Below are positions 8,184-15,602 of a stretch of 64,000 nucleotides of DNA, in pieces (position 1 is the stretch's first letter; the number at the start of each line of letters is the position of its first letter). The notes under the pieces are model-generated. The model was not told where the DNA came from. It made no database searches and saw only the letters and a list, made by a program, of their open reading frames with translations. This DNA comes from CAWINY01 sp963837635. Its GTDB lineage: Bacteria > Acidobacteriota > Terriglobia > Terriglobales > Acidobacteriaceae. A program made the translations under genes and the position numbers. The DNA lies in NCBI GenBank assembly GCA_963837635.1, contig CAWINY010000004.1:555723-619722 (forward strand). Direction: 5' to 3'.

Positions 8184-9043
8184 GGCAACAGCTTGTGCAC
8201 CCGGGTAAAGTAATTCGCCGCCCATGCCCCCAGAGCGGCGACAAAGGCACAGGTCGCCAGGTAGGCCGCCCGGCGGCCGCGCCAGCCTGAGTTCCACCGC
8301 GTGTACAGCAGCACCACGTAGACCGCCCACATCAACAGCGAAAGCATTACCTTGGGATAGTGGAAGTAGATCGGACCGTACTTGTTCTGCGCCACCACCG
8401 CGCCCGCCACCAGGCCCAGGGTCATGAACGGGAAGCCCAGCAGCAGCGACTTGTAGCCGATCTCGTCGATGACCTCCAGCGCCGGAAGTCGGCTGAGCAG
8501 CCAACCGGTATTGCCTTTCTTAGCCTTCAAATTCTTTGATTGCATGAGGTACAGCACGCTGGCGCCAAAACTCAAGAACAAGGCCGCATAACCGGTAAAG
8601 ATCAGGGCAATATGTCCGAACAGCCACCCGCTACGCATCGCGGAGGAGGCGAAAGCCGGCGGACGCTGCGCGATGGCCGAAGCAAAGCTCAGCAGAAAGA
8701 CCAGGGGAAAGACGAAGATGCCCGGGGAAGTCGTCTTATACCGGACCCGCACCACCATAAACAGAAACATGATGATGAAGGCCAGTAGGGATTCCGAGTA
8801 GTGGATCGAGGCGAAGGTCACGTGCTCCAGCATGGCCGCTTCCAGCAGCGACACGAACTGGAACACCATGCCCATGCTGACTGCGGGCACGATGATTCGG
8901 GAGAACTTCTCCGCTCGCGGGTTCAGCAGCGTGAGAGCGTACAGCAGGCCGACCGCATAGAAGCCGACGGCAACTCGCAACCATAGCAACGGCATAAAGA
9001 AACTGGCCGCAAGGAATTCGGGAGCGTTACCCGTGGCAACCAC
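8180..9043 (-). CDS. ccsA: Cytochrome c assembly protein, CcsA/HemX type
   Basis: 287 residues with about eight transmembrane helices (LLWLRVAVGFYAVGLLYALT, SRIIVPAVSMGMVFQFVSLL, LLAFIIMFLFMVVRV and others). The segment around SGWLFGHIALIFTGYAALFLSFGASVLYL corresponds to the conserved core of the CcmC/CcsA/HemX family, and HYSESL (about residues 81-86) plus the later HYPK segment offer candidate haem-ligand histidines. Known role: haem handling during cytochrome c maturation, or a HemX protein affecting HemA level. It is first in the minus-strand operon and overlaps hemA by four bases, the usual HemX-HemA arrangement in this kind of genome. HemX versus true CcsA cannot be decided here, since no ccsB is nearby. 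Confidence 0.85.
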   Translation of the reverse strand: MVATGNAPEFLAASFFMPLLWLRVAVGFYAVGLLYALTLLNPRAEKFSRIIVPAVSMGMVFQFVSLLEAAMLEHVTFASIHYSESLLAFIIMFLFMVVRVRYKTTSPGIFVFPLVFLLSFASAIAQRPPAFASSAMRSGWLFGHIALIFTGYAALFLSFGASVLYLMQSKNLKAKKGNTGWLLSRLPALEVIDEIGYKSLLLGFPFMTLGLVAGAVVAQNKYGPIYFHYPKVMLSLLMWAVYVVLLYTRWNSGWRGRRAAYLATCAFVAALGAWAANYFTRVHKLLP

Positions 9044-9346
9044 TCCGGTTCAGCGCGGAAGTAATGATTATACAAGCTGCTGGCGGGAGAAGGGGCCGGG
9101 GCGGCGACAAATTATGCCACGAGGGTCGGAGGGATTCCACCGCCCGACATGAGTTCCTGGGCGCAAGAGTGCCGTCCCTACGGGACTCGGGAGGCTCCTC
9201 CTCTGCCACCCAGCGCTGAAGCGCTGGGCTAACGAATGTCGCCACTACGTGGCTCGGATTCGCTGGCGGTTCCCAAAGACTTTTGAGCCTCTGGCCGCTG
9301 AAAGCTGAGAGCCAAAAGCCAATCGCGACTTCAACAACGCTGCACG
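9044..9346. other. Intergenic region between proA and the hem operon
   Basis: About 300 bases without a credible gene. It holds a short perfect palindrome at 9209-9228 (CCCAGCGCT-GA-AGCGCTGGG), another dispersed-repeat type. The promoter of the ccsA-hemA-hemC-hemD operon should lie just upstream of 9043 (at higher coordinates, minus strand), but no convincing box is visible. Confidence 0.6.
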
Positions 9347-10723
9347 CTATTCCGACAAGTGCCAATGCTTAAACACGCGCTCGCCGCGGCGATAGCTGGC
9401 CACGATGTGGCCGTCGCCGAAGAGCTTGTACTTGTATGTGGTGAGTCCTTCGAGGCCGACCGGCCCGCGGGCGTGCAGCTTGGCGGTGCTGATGCCCACC
9501 TCGGCGCCCAGGCCGTAGCGGTAGCCATCGGCAAAGCGGGTGGAGGCGTTCTGATAAACCCCGGCCGCGTCCACCCGGTCCATGAAGCGCGCCGCGGCCT
9601 GCGCATCTTCGGTGACAATGCAGTCGGTGTGCTTCGAGCCGTAGCGGTTGATGTGGGCGATCGCCTCGTCGAGGCCAGCGACGACCTTCACCGCGATCAC
9701 CAGGTCCGAGTACTCGGTGGACCAATCCTCGTCGGTCGCTGATTCAACCCACATCTGCTTCGCAGATGTGGGGCACCCAGCACCCGCCGGCGAAAGGCTG
9801 GCGCTACCCGCGATATCCATAGTTCTCGGGCAACCGCGAACTTTGACGCCGGCGTTGGCGTAAGCAGTCAACATTCTGGGCAGGAAGCTGGGCGCGATGG
9901 CTTGGTCAACCAGCAGGGTTTCCACCGCATTGCAGGCGGCGGGGTAATCGATCTTGGAATCGAGCGCCACGGCAACCGCCTTGTCGAGGTCGGCGGCACG
10001 ATCCACGTACACGTGGCAAATGCCTTCGCCATGTCCGAGCACCGGGATGCGCGTGTTGCTGGAGATGAAGTTCACGAACTGATTGGAGCCGCGCGGGATG
10101 ATGAGATCGATGGCATGGTGCAGCGCAAGAAGCTGATGCACGTCTTCGCGGCTGTGCAGGAGTTGGGCGGCATCGGCGGGAACCTCGCTGAATCCGGTCA
10201 TCGCGCCGCGCCATACGTCGCTGAGGCATGTGTTGGTTTCGTCCGCTTCGGCCCCACCCTTGAGCAGCACGGCATTGCCGGATCGCAGCGCCAGAGAGGC
10301 GATCTGCGGAAACACCTCGGGACGCGCCTCGAACACCACCGCGATCACGCCCAGAGGACACGACACTTTGTGCAGCACCAGCCGGTCGTCAAGCATGGTG
10401 ACGGCTAGGTCGCGGCCTAGCGGGTCGGGTAGCGCAGCGACCTCTTTAATGCGGTCAGCCATCTCGCGCACGCCTTGCTCGCTGGTCTGCAGGCGCTTAA
10501 AGAGCGCCTTGGACATCTTGCCGCTCTCCACGGCGGGGCGGGCGCGCTCGCAATCGCGCCGGTTGGCGGCCACGATCTCATCGCTGTGGGCAAGGATGGC
10601 GTCAGCGGCCGCGAACAGCGCGTCGCGCCGGAGGTTATCCGGCAGCGCGGCCAGTTGCAGGGCCGCCGCGCGGGCGGCCTCCGCCATGGCGGATACGGTG
10701 ATCAGAGCGGGCGAAGAGGACAT
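9347..10723 (-). CDS. proA: Gamma-glutamyl phosphate reductase, with an in-frame palindrome-derived insert
   Basis: 458 residues, about 40 longer than the usual 415-420. It reduces gamma-glutamyl phosphate to glutamate semialdehyde with NADPH, the second step of proline synthesis. Family motifs: SCPLGVIAVVFEARPEVFPQIA (121-142), LKGGAEADETN (154-164), IPRGSNQFV (209-217), catalytic Cys264 in DYPAACNAVETLLVD and AVKVVAGLDEAIAHINRYGSKHTD near the C-terminus. Between VRGCPRTMDI and ATDEDWSTEY (about residues 304-329) lies extra sequence not expected in ProA; its DNA (9737-9814) contains the same CCCACATCTGC/GCAGATGTGGG palindrome found between hemC and hemD. The frame is intact. It starts seven bases after the end of proB. 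Confidence 0.93.
   Translation of the reverse strand: MSSSPALITVSAMAEAARAAALQLAALPDNLRRDALFAAADAILAHSDEIVAANRRDCERARPAVESGKMSKALFKRLQTSEQGVREMADRIKEVAALPDPLGRDLAVTMLDDRLVLHKVSCPLGVIAVVFEARPEVFPQIASLALRSGNAVLLKGGAEADETNTCLSDVWRGAMTGFSEVPADAAQLLHSREDVHQLLALHHAIDLIIPRGSNQFVNFISSNTRIPVLGHGEGICHVYVDRAADLDKAVAVALDSKIDYPAACNAVETLLVDQAIAPSFLPRMLTAYANAGVKVRGCPRTMDIAGSASLSPAGAGCPTSAKQMWVESATDEDWSTEYSDLVIAVKVVAGLDEAIAHINRYGSKHTDCIVTEDAQAAARFMDRVDAAGVYQNASTRFADGYRYGLGAEVGISTAKLHARGPVGLEGLTTYKYKLFGDGHIVASYRRGERVFKHWHLSE
9748..9772. repeat. Palindromic element inside proA
   Basis: Arms CCCACATCTGC (9748-9758) and GCAGATGTGGG (9762-9772) surround a 3-base loop, followed by GCACCC as in the copies at 5798-5902. 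It is translated in frame as part of the ProA insert (about residues 318-326). Confidence 0.85.
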
Positions 10724-10729
10724 GATTGT

Positions 10730-11929
10730 TTATTCCTGCGCCAGGAAGGCGAGGTTCTCACGCGAAACCAGAGGCTTGGCGGCGGGCCGGCCGTCGCCGC
10801 CCCGCATGATGCGCTCCGCTTCCAGGTGGCTGAAATTGGCGATGCCGCGGGCAAACTCATGGCCATCGTTGGTGACAATGCTAATTACGTCGCGGCGATC
10901 AAATGGATTATCGATGCAGGTAACGCCCGCGCACAGCAGGCTGGCCTTGCCGGTCAGCAGGGCGTCGTGCGCGCCGCGGTTCACGGTCACGCGTCCGCGA
11001 ACGTCGGCGGCATACATGATCCAGCGGCGCTTGCCGACCACCCGCGCAATGGGCGCGAAGACGGTGCCGACTTCGTCTCCGGCAAAGATTCGGTCAAGGA
11101 TGCCGGCGCTCTTGCCGTTGGCAATGATGACGATGCCGCCGGCGCGGGTAGCAATCTCGGCCGCCTCGAGTTTCGTCACCATGCCGCCGCGACCGCCAGC
11201 CGAAGGTCCGCTCACGATGCTGCGCAACTCGGGCGTGATCTGAGTAACGAGTGGAATGACCTCTGCGGCAGCGCCTTCGCCTTTGCGCAACAGAATGCCG
11301 TCCACGTTGGAGAGCAGCACCAGGGCATCGGCCTCGATGCGGCTCATGACCAACGCGGCCAGCCGGTCGTTGTCGCTGAAAACACGGGTGGAGCGTGCGC
11401 TCTCCTCGTCGCCGGCAGCTGTGCTGGAGGCCCGGAATTCCAGCTCGGCGGTCGAGACGGTGTCGTTTTCGTTGACGATGGGCACTACCCCCAGCTTAAG
11501 CAGCTTCTCGATTGTGTGCCGCAGGTTAGCGCAACGCTGGCGGTCGGTGAAATCGCTCTCGGTCAGCAGCACCTGTGCCACCGGCAAGCCATGCCCCGTG
11601 AACAACTCCTCGTAGGCGCTCATCAGAAGGACTTGACCCACCGCTGCGCATGCCTGTCGGGTGACCAGATCGCGCGCCCGCGCCCCATCCAACTGCAGCC
11701 TATTGCGCCCCAAACCCACCGCGCCGGAAGAGACAATGACGATCTGCCGGCCGCCGCCCCGCAAGCGCTCCACCGAGGCAGCCAGGGCTTCCAACCGGTC
11801 GCGATGAATCCCGCCCTCATTGTCCGCCACCACATTGGTGCCAAGCTTCAGGACGATGCGTCGTGCCGCCAGCAGCGCGCTACGCTCGGCGGAAAGGCTG
11901 GCACGGCCTTCTTTGGAATCTCGGGGCAT
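10730..11929 (-). CDS. proB: Glutamate 5-kinase
   Basis: 399 residues from the ATG at 11927-11929; the open frame reaches 12034, but the amino acid kinase fold begins only at RRIVLKLGTNVVADNEGG (about residues 23-40), so the shorter start is preferred. The enzyme phosphorylates glutamate at the gamma carboxyl with ATP, the first and feedback-inhibited step of proline synthesis. SSGAVGLG (substrate loop), PIVNENDTVS and SNVDGILLRKG mark the kinase domain; the C-terminal approximately 100 residues (GRVTVNRGAHDALLTGKASL, IANFSHLEAERIM) form the PUA domain of long ProB forms. The gene precedes proA by six bases, forming a proBA operon. Confidence 0.94.
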   Translation of the reverse strand: MPRDSKEGRASLSAERSALLAARRIVLKLGTNVVADNEGGIHRDRLEALAASVERLRGGGRQIVIVSSGAVGLGRNRLQLDGARARDLVTRQACAAVGQVLLMSAYEELFTGHGLPVAQVLLTESDFTDRQRCANLRHTIEKLLKLGVVPIVNENDTVSTAELEFRASSTAAGDEESARSTRVFSDNDRLAALVMSRIEADALVLLSNVDGILLRKGEGAAAEVIPLVTQITPELRSIVSGPSAGGRGGMVTKLEAAEIATRAGGIVIIANGKSAGILDRIFAGDEVGTVFAPIARVVGKRRWIMYAADVRGRVTVNRGAHDALLTGKASLLCAGVTCIDNPFDRRDVISIVTNDGHEFARGIANFSHLEAERIMRGGDGRPAAKPLVSRENLAFLAQE

Positions 11930-12094
11930 TAGAGGGCAGAATACCCTATTTGCTGCAGGTCGGAGAAGGGCAGCTCCAGCCTGCAGACTCCATCGCGGCA
12001 GCCCTGTGGACGTGCTGGTGGCGGAGTTCACCACCGGGGACCCGACACACGAAAAAGAAGACGCAAGGACGAAGCCGCCGATTTCGCAGATGAA

Positions 12095-12140
12095 CGCTGA
12101 TGATTTTGGATTGGCGAAAAGGGATCAGCGTCAATCAGCG
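12095..12140. repeat. Imperfect inverted repeat, CGCTGAT/ATCAGCG type
   Basis: CGCTGAT at 12095-12101 faces two copies of ATCAGCG at 12124-12130 and 12134-12140. It sits in the proB upstream region, next to the 3' end of the isochorismatase-like gene. The layout resembles the repeat after the S9 peptidase, but the sequence is of a different family. Confidence 0.6.
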
Positions 12141-12145
12141 GCGAA

Positions 12146-12748
12146 CTACTTCAGATATTTCAACAATTCCTTGAAGGCCGGGGTGCCGCTCTGGCGCAGC
12201 AGTTCGTACATCATCATCTCGGTGGAGGAGATCACCGCGCCGGCGGTCTTCATGCGCTCCAGGCCGACCTTCCAGTTCCACTCGCTGCGCGAGCTGACCG
12301 CGTCCGAGGCGACATGCACCAGGTAGCCTTGCCCCAGCGCGCCCAGAACGGTTTGCGCTACGCAAATGTGCGCCTCCATCCCGCACACCAGGACCGTGTT
12401 GCGCTTCCCGGGCAAGGATTTCATGGCGTCACAGAAGGCAGAGTTCCCGAAGCAGGAGAATTCAACCTTCTCATGGATCGGGGCCTGCTCAAGCAGTGAG
12501 GCGATCTCGGGCACCACCGGGCCCAGTCCTTGGGGATACTGCGCCGTCGCTATCACCGGCAATCCGAGGAGGTTCGCGGTGCGGATAAGCAGTTGCGAGT
12601 TGCGCAGCACGCGCTCAGCCTCGAAGATGGGCGGCAACAGCTTCTCCTGGATGTCCACTACGACGAGCGCGCACTGCTCCGCCACGAGCGAACGCCGCGC
12701 CAGTCCGCTGTAGTTAGTGTCAAGATCCGCCACGTCGCTGGTCGCCAT
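12146..12748 (-). CDS. Isochorismatase-family cysteine hydrolase
   Basis: 200 residues covering one alpha/beta/alpha isochorismatase-like domain. The cysteine hydrolase triad is visible as Asp32 in LVVVDIQEKL, Lys94 in HEKVEFSCF and Cys129 in CGMEAHICVAQT, with the expected nonprolyl cis-type EAHICV context. Members hydrolyse isochorismate, nicotinamide or ureido compounds. The short form with EKVEFSCF and C-terminal SSTEMMMYELL resembles the YcaC/hydrolase subgroup found alone in genomes, so the substrate is unknown. It is cytoplasmic, with no signal peptide. It stands alone upstream of proB on the same strand, but over 200 bases away. Confidence 0.88.
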   Translation of the reverse strand: MATSDVADLDTNYSGLARRSLVAEQCALVVVDIQEKLLPPIFEAERVLRNSQLLIRTANLLGLPVIATAQYPQGLGPVVPEIASLLEQAPIHEKVEFSCFGNSAFCDAMKSLPGKRNTVLVCGMEAHICVAQTVLGALGQGYLVHVASDAVSSRSEWNWKVGLERMKTAGAVISSTEMMMYELLRQSGTPAFKELLKYLK

Positions 12749-13240
12749 CGGGATTCTCCTTTCACCTGAAGCCCCGCCATGTACCCTAACAAGGCGAGAC
12801 CCTGGCTTCCACCCCCAAACAGGGCAAATTCAACCCCCGCTTTCGGGTTGCCTGACTCCACTCCACCTGAAATCGCGCTCCGCTGGGAACCCCGCCTGAA
12901 ATCGCGCATAATATCCCGGCGCCACGCACCCTGCCGATGGACAAGCGCGGCACCTCTTGGGGGTCACAGTGGCTACGCGCGAAGCGATGCCGCCTTCTAC
13001 GGCATCTACTATAATTCTAATCGTTGTTCTGCGCGACGCGCTTGAATCGATCAGCACCAAACTTTCGTACCTGGTCCGCCTTCTCACCGATCCCACCTTC
13101 CTAGTTGAATTCTTGATATCGAGAAACGATCAGAAATCGAGAAGTGATCCGGATAGGCTGGGTTGACGGACTCTTGGCGCGGCCCATAGAATCAACTCGG
13201 TGCCGCTCAGCGCCCCGCTCTTGTAGCGAGCGTGCCTCGC
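12749..13240. other. Gene-free region before tRNA-Gln
   Basis: About 490 bases with no credible coding sequence on either strand; short open frames here have no recognisable motifs. The promoter of the tRNA gene should lie at the right-hand end. Near 13,100-13,150 two weak GATC-rich words occur, but no ordered repeat. Confidence 0.5.
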
Positions 13241-13314
13241 TGCCCCCTCGTTCAATGGTAGGACAGCTGACTCTGGATCAGCATATCGGGGTTCGAATCC
13301 CTGGGGGGCAGCCA
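13241..13314 (+). tRNA. tRNA-Gln (anticodon CTG), CCA encoded
   Basis: Acceptor strand TGCCCCC (13241-13247) pairs with GGGGGCA (13304-13310), followed by discriminator G and CCA (13312-13314). The anticodon stem GCTGA/TCAGC closes loop CTCTGGA, giving anticodon CTG (reads CAG, glutamine). The T loop is TTCGAAT. The 3' end is the left attachment site of the integrative element, whose integrase follows in the same direction. Confidence 0.95.
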
Positions 13315-13315
13315 A
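13298..13315 (+). repeat. attL core (18 bp, within the tRNA-Gln 3' end)
   Basis: TCCCTGGGGGGCAGCCAA, from the T arm through the encoded CCA to one base past the gene. The identical word at 43911-43928 is attR. The bases on either side differ (GAA/ATC versus GGC/TTT), so the repeat is sharply bounded. Confidence 0.88.
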
Positions 13316-13451
13316 ATCACGAACTTCCCTGAATTTTCCCGCACATCGACGAACTCTCGCGTACAACAATAAGTTCGATTTCCCCAATATATTCCTGCAT
13401 TTTGGCGTTCATGGCCGTTCGGGGACGTGTGTCGACAGCCATTCGGAAAGT

Positions 13452-13492
13452 GGGGTACGAATTGGGGTATAATTCGCCTGAAAATGGGGTAT
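13452..13492 (+). promoter_or_regulatory. Putative arm-type integrase sites, left end
   Basis: GGGGTACGAATTGGGGTAT (13452-13470) is a tandem pair of GGGGTA half-sites; a third GGGGTATG (13486-13493) overlaps the integrase start codon. The same pair recurs near attR (43846-43864). Repeats of this kind inside both ends are typical of arm sites bound by the N-terminal domain of tyrosine integrases. The overlap with the start codon suggests integrase could repress its own gene. Confidence 0.65.
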
Positions 13493-14855
13493 GACCAAAT
13501 TCGGCCTCTTGGAGTTGGGAAAATTGCCGCTCTCGGATACTGCGATTCGGACACTGAAGCTGCGCGTAAAGCCCTACAAGATGTACGACCGCGATGGCCT
13601 GTTTCTGCTGGTTAATCCCGGCGGGTCCAAGCTGTGGCGCTGGCGCTATCGCTTCACGGGCAAGGAAAAGTTGATGGCGCTGGGGGAATATCCGATGGTG
13701 AGTCTCGCGCGAGCGCGCGAACGTCACTTTACTGCACGCAAGTTGCTGGCCGCAGGGGTTGATCCAATGGCTGAACGCAAAGCCGAAGCGGAGGCCAAAC
13801 ACAGGGAAGCTGAAGCACGGGAGCATGAAGCAGAAAACAGCTTTGAGAACGTCGCCCGGAAATGGTGGGGATGGTGGGCCGCCGGCAAGTCGCCGCGCCA
13901 TACCGATTACGTTTTGCGGCGCCTGGAAGCTGATGTCTTCCCAGCCTTCGGTCACAAATTCATTGGCAATGTGACCGCCGCTGACATTCGGAAACTCATG
14001 CTTGCAATCGAGGGTCGCGGAGCAAGAGACGTAGCCAAACGCGCCCACGAAACTACAGGCCAGATTTTCCGCTATGCGATCGCCCATGGAATCGCCAGCC
14101 GGAATCCCGCCGCTGATTTCAAACCCAAGGATATTCTGGCCGAAGCCAAGGAAGAGAACTTCTCGCGCGTGGATGCCAAAGAACTACCCACGCTGCTTGC
14201 GAGCATGGTCAGCTACGATGGCGACGCGATTACGCGCCTTGCGATGCGACTCATGGCCTATACGTTCGTGCGCACATCCGAACTCATCGAATCCGAATGG
14301 GCGGAATTTGACCTGGACGAGGCTCGTTGGGATATTCCGGCCGAGCACATGAAAATGGACAGGCCGCATATCGTTCCCTTGTCGCGGCAATCCGTGGACG
14401 TTCTACGCGCTCTCAAGTTGTTGACTGGGAAGGACAGGTTCGTTTTCCCTGGCGCGCACGATAAAAGCAAACCGATGAGCAACAATACGATCTTATTTGC
14501 GCTCTATCGCCTTGGCTACAAAGGCCGGATGACTGGCCATGGCTTTCGCGGACTAGCATCGACGATCTTGCATGAGAACAACTTCGCCGACGAACACATT
14601 GAATTGCAACTTGCTCATCTGAAGCGCAACAAGGTGGCCGCTGCTTACAATCATGCAAAATATCTGAGCCAGCGAGCAGCGATGATGCAGTGGTGGGCCG
14701 ATTATCTGGACGCTCAATTAGCCAAGGCCGAGGACAGCGCTAGCAGCGCGGGGGCAGAAGCGCGCGCCGCAAACTCGACAGCCCGTGTAAATTTGCGCAG
14801 CCGAGTCAAGCGGCCGATCGTGACCCATGTACGCGCTCTTGAGCCCATTGCCTGA
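13491..14855 (+). CDS. int: Tyrosine recombinase / integrase of the P4 type (DUF4102 N-terminal domain)
   Basis: 454 residues. The N-terminus (LPLSDTAIRTLKLRVKPYKM, then GLFLLVNPGGSKLWRWRYRF, GEYPMVSLARARE) is the arm-binding DUF4102 domain of P4-like integrases. A core-binding domain follows (about 115-205), then the catalytic domain with Arg261 (FVRTSELIESEW), His350-x-x-Arg353 (TGHGFRGLAST), His376 and the probable nucleophile Tyr386 (AAAYNHAKY). All catalytic positions are filled, so the protein looks active. It begins 176 bases after the tRNA-Gln end and reads away from it, as expected for an element integrated in a tRNA 3' end. It catalyses site-specific integration and, with an excisionase, excision. 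Confidence 0.94.
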   Translation: MTKFGLLELGKLPLSDTAIRTLKLRVKPYKMYDRDGLFLLVNPGGSKLWRWRYRFTGKEKLMALGEYPMVSLARARERHFTARKLLAAGVDPMAERKAEAEAKHREAEAREHEAENSFENVARKWWGWWAAGKSPRHTDYVLRRLEADVFPAFGHKFIGNVTAADIRKLMLAIEGRGARDVAKRAHETTGQIFRYAIAHGIASRNPAADFKPKDILAEAKEENFSRVDAKELPTLLASMVSYDGDAITRLAMRLMAYTFVRTSELIESEWAEFDLDEARWDIPAEHMKMDRPHIVPLSRQSVDVLRALKLLTGKDRFVFPGAHDKSKPMSNNTILFALYRLGYKGRMTGHGFRGLASTILHENNFADEHIELQLAHLKRNKVAAAYNHAKYLSQRAAMMQWWADYLDAQLAKAEDSASSAGAEARAANSTARVNLRSRVKRPIVTHVRALEPIA

Positions 14856-15297
14856 CTTCGGATTCTACCCACGCAACTGCGCGCGACGCCAGGCGGACGG
14901 GCGCAGGAAAGCTCTTGTCCCGGATTAACTCGTAAATGCTTGTTTTCCCCAGGCCCGTAATCGCTTTCACTTCTGGTAGACGCAGGAATCTCACTTCGTC
15001 CGATGCCTCTGTGCGAGTTGTGAGTAGCCTATCTTGGGTGGGAATCACCGCTCGCGCGAGCGGTGCCGGTTTTACATTCTTTTCTTTGCGCTTTGGTCTG
15101 CGGCGTTCCTGAGTATCGCGGTTTTGCTGCTCCAGCGCCTTGCCAGAGGAGCACCGGGGGAGCGAGGCCTGTACGCCGTCGCCACGTCCATTTGGAGGAG
15201 AACTCGGCGAAGCCTCGGCTTCGGTCCGAAGGGGCAGCAACAGTTGGCCCGCGTCAATCTCTTTCAGGTGTTGGCGGGGAGGGGATGAACGACGCAA
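14806..15297 (-). CDS. AlpA-family DNA-binding protein (putative excisionase/regulator)
   Basis: 163 residues if the TTG at 15295-15297 is used. Only the C-terminal part is conserved: RFLRLPEVKAITGLGKTSIY and SFPAPVRLASRAVAWVESEV form the winged-helix MerR/AlpA fold. The N-terminal 95 residues are low-complexity and basic (RRRPKRKEKNVK), and no ATG is available, so the real start may be internal, for example the GTG before RFLRLPEV. Known for the family: AlpA activates integrase expression or acts as a recombination directionality factor in P4-like elements. It is convergent with int and overlaps its end by 50 bases. Confidence 0.75.
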   Translation of the reverse strand: MRRSSPPRQHLKEIDAGQLLLPLRTEAEASPSSPPNGRGDGVQASLPRCSSGKALEQQNRDTQERRRPKRKEKNVKPAPLARAVIPTQDRLLTTRTEASDEVRFLRLPEVKAITGLGKTSIYELIRDKSFPAPVRLASRAVAWVESEVRQWAQERVHGSRSAA

Positions 15298-15602
15298 CGG
15301 ATACCTCGCCGCTCTTGCATCGCTTGCCAGTACTGCCGATTGGATCTAGAGACAAGTCCTATCGTACGCAGAGGTCCGTGGCTCAAAAGGGCCACACGAA
15401 GCTCCGATCCCAAAATCAGCAGCCGTTTGGAGCTGCCAGAGCAATATTCTGAGATGCTGCTGCACTGGAATTGGTTCACCAAACCGGAGATTCAGGTGGC
15501 CGTCAGAAACCGAAGAGAGGGGAACCCGCTAAGCGCAATTGTTAGCGTTCCTCCGGATGTCATACCCAGAAGCAAGCCCCAACGCCGAAATATGTCGCAC
15601 GC
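15298..15602. other. Intergenic region between alpA and the relaxase gene
   Basis: About 305 bases with no credible gene or repeat. Since the relaxase gene ends at 15603 on the minus strand and alpA starts at 15297 on the same strand, the alpA promoter should lie here; no clear boxes are seen. Confidence 0.4.

Noticed and set aside
10475..11932. 485-residue plus-strand open frame
   Set aside because: Antisense to proA and proB, with peptide rich in G, A, Q and H from GC-rich codons; no recognisable motif.
13100..13150. GATC-rich words left of the tRNA, similar to the IS21 end repeats
   Set aside because: Only two loose matches without the 22-23 bp period; chance resemblance is enough.
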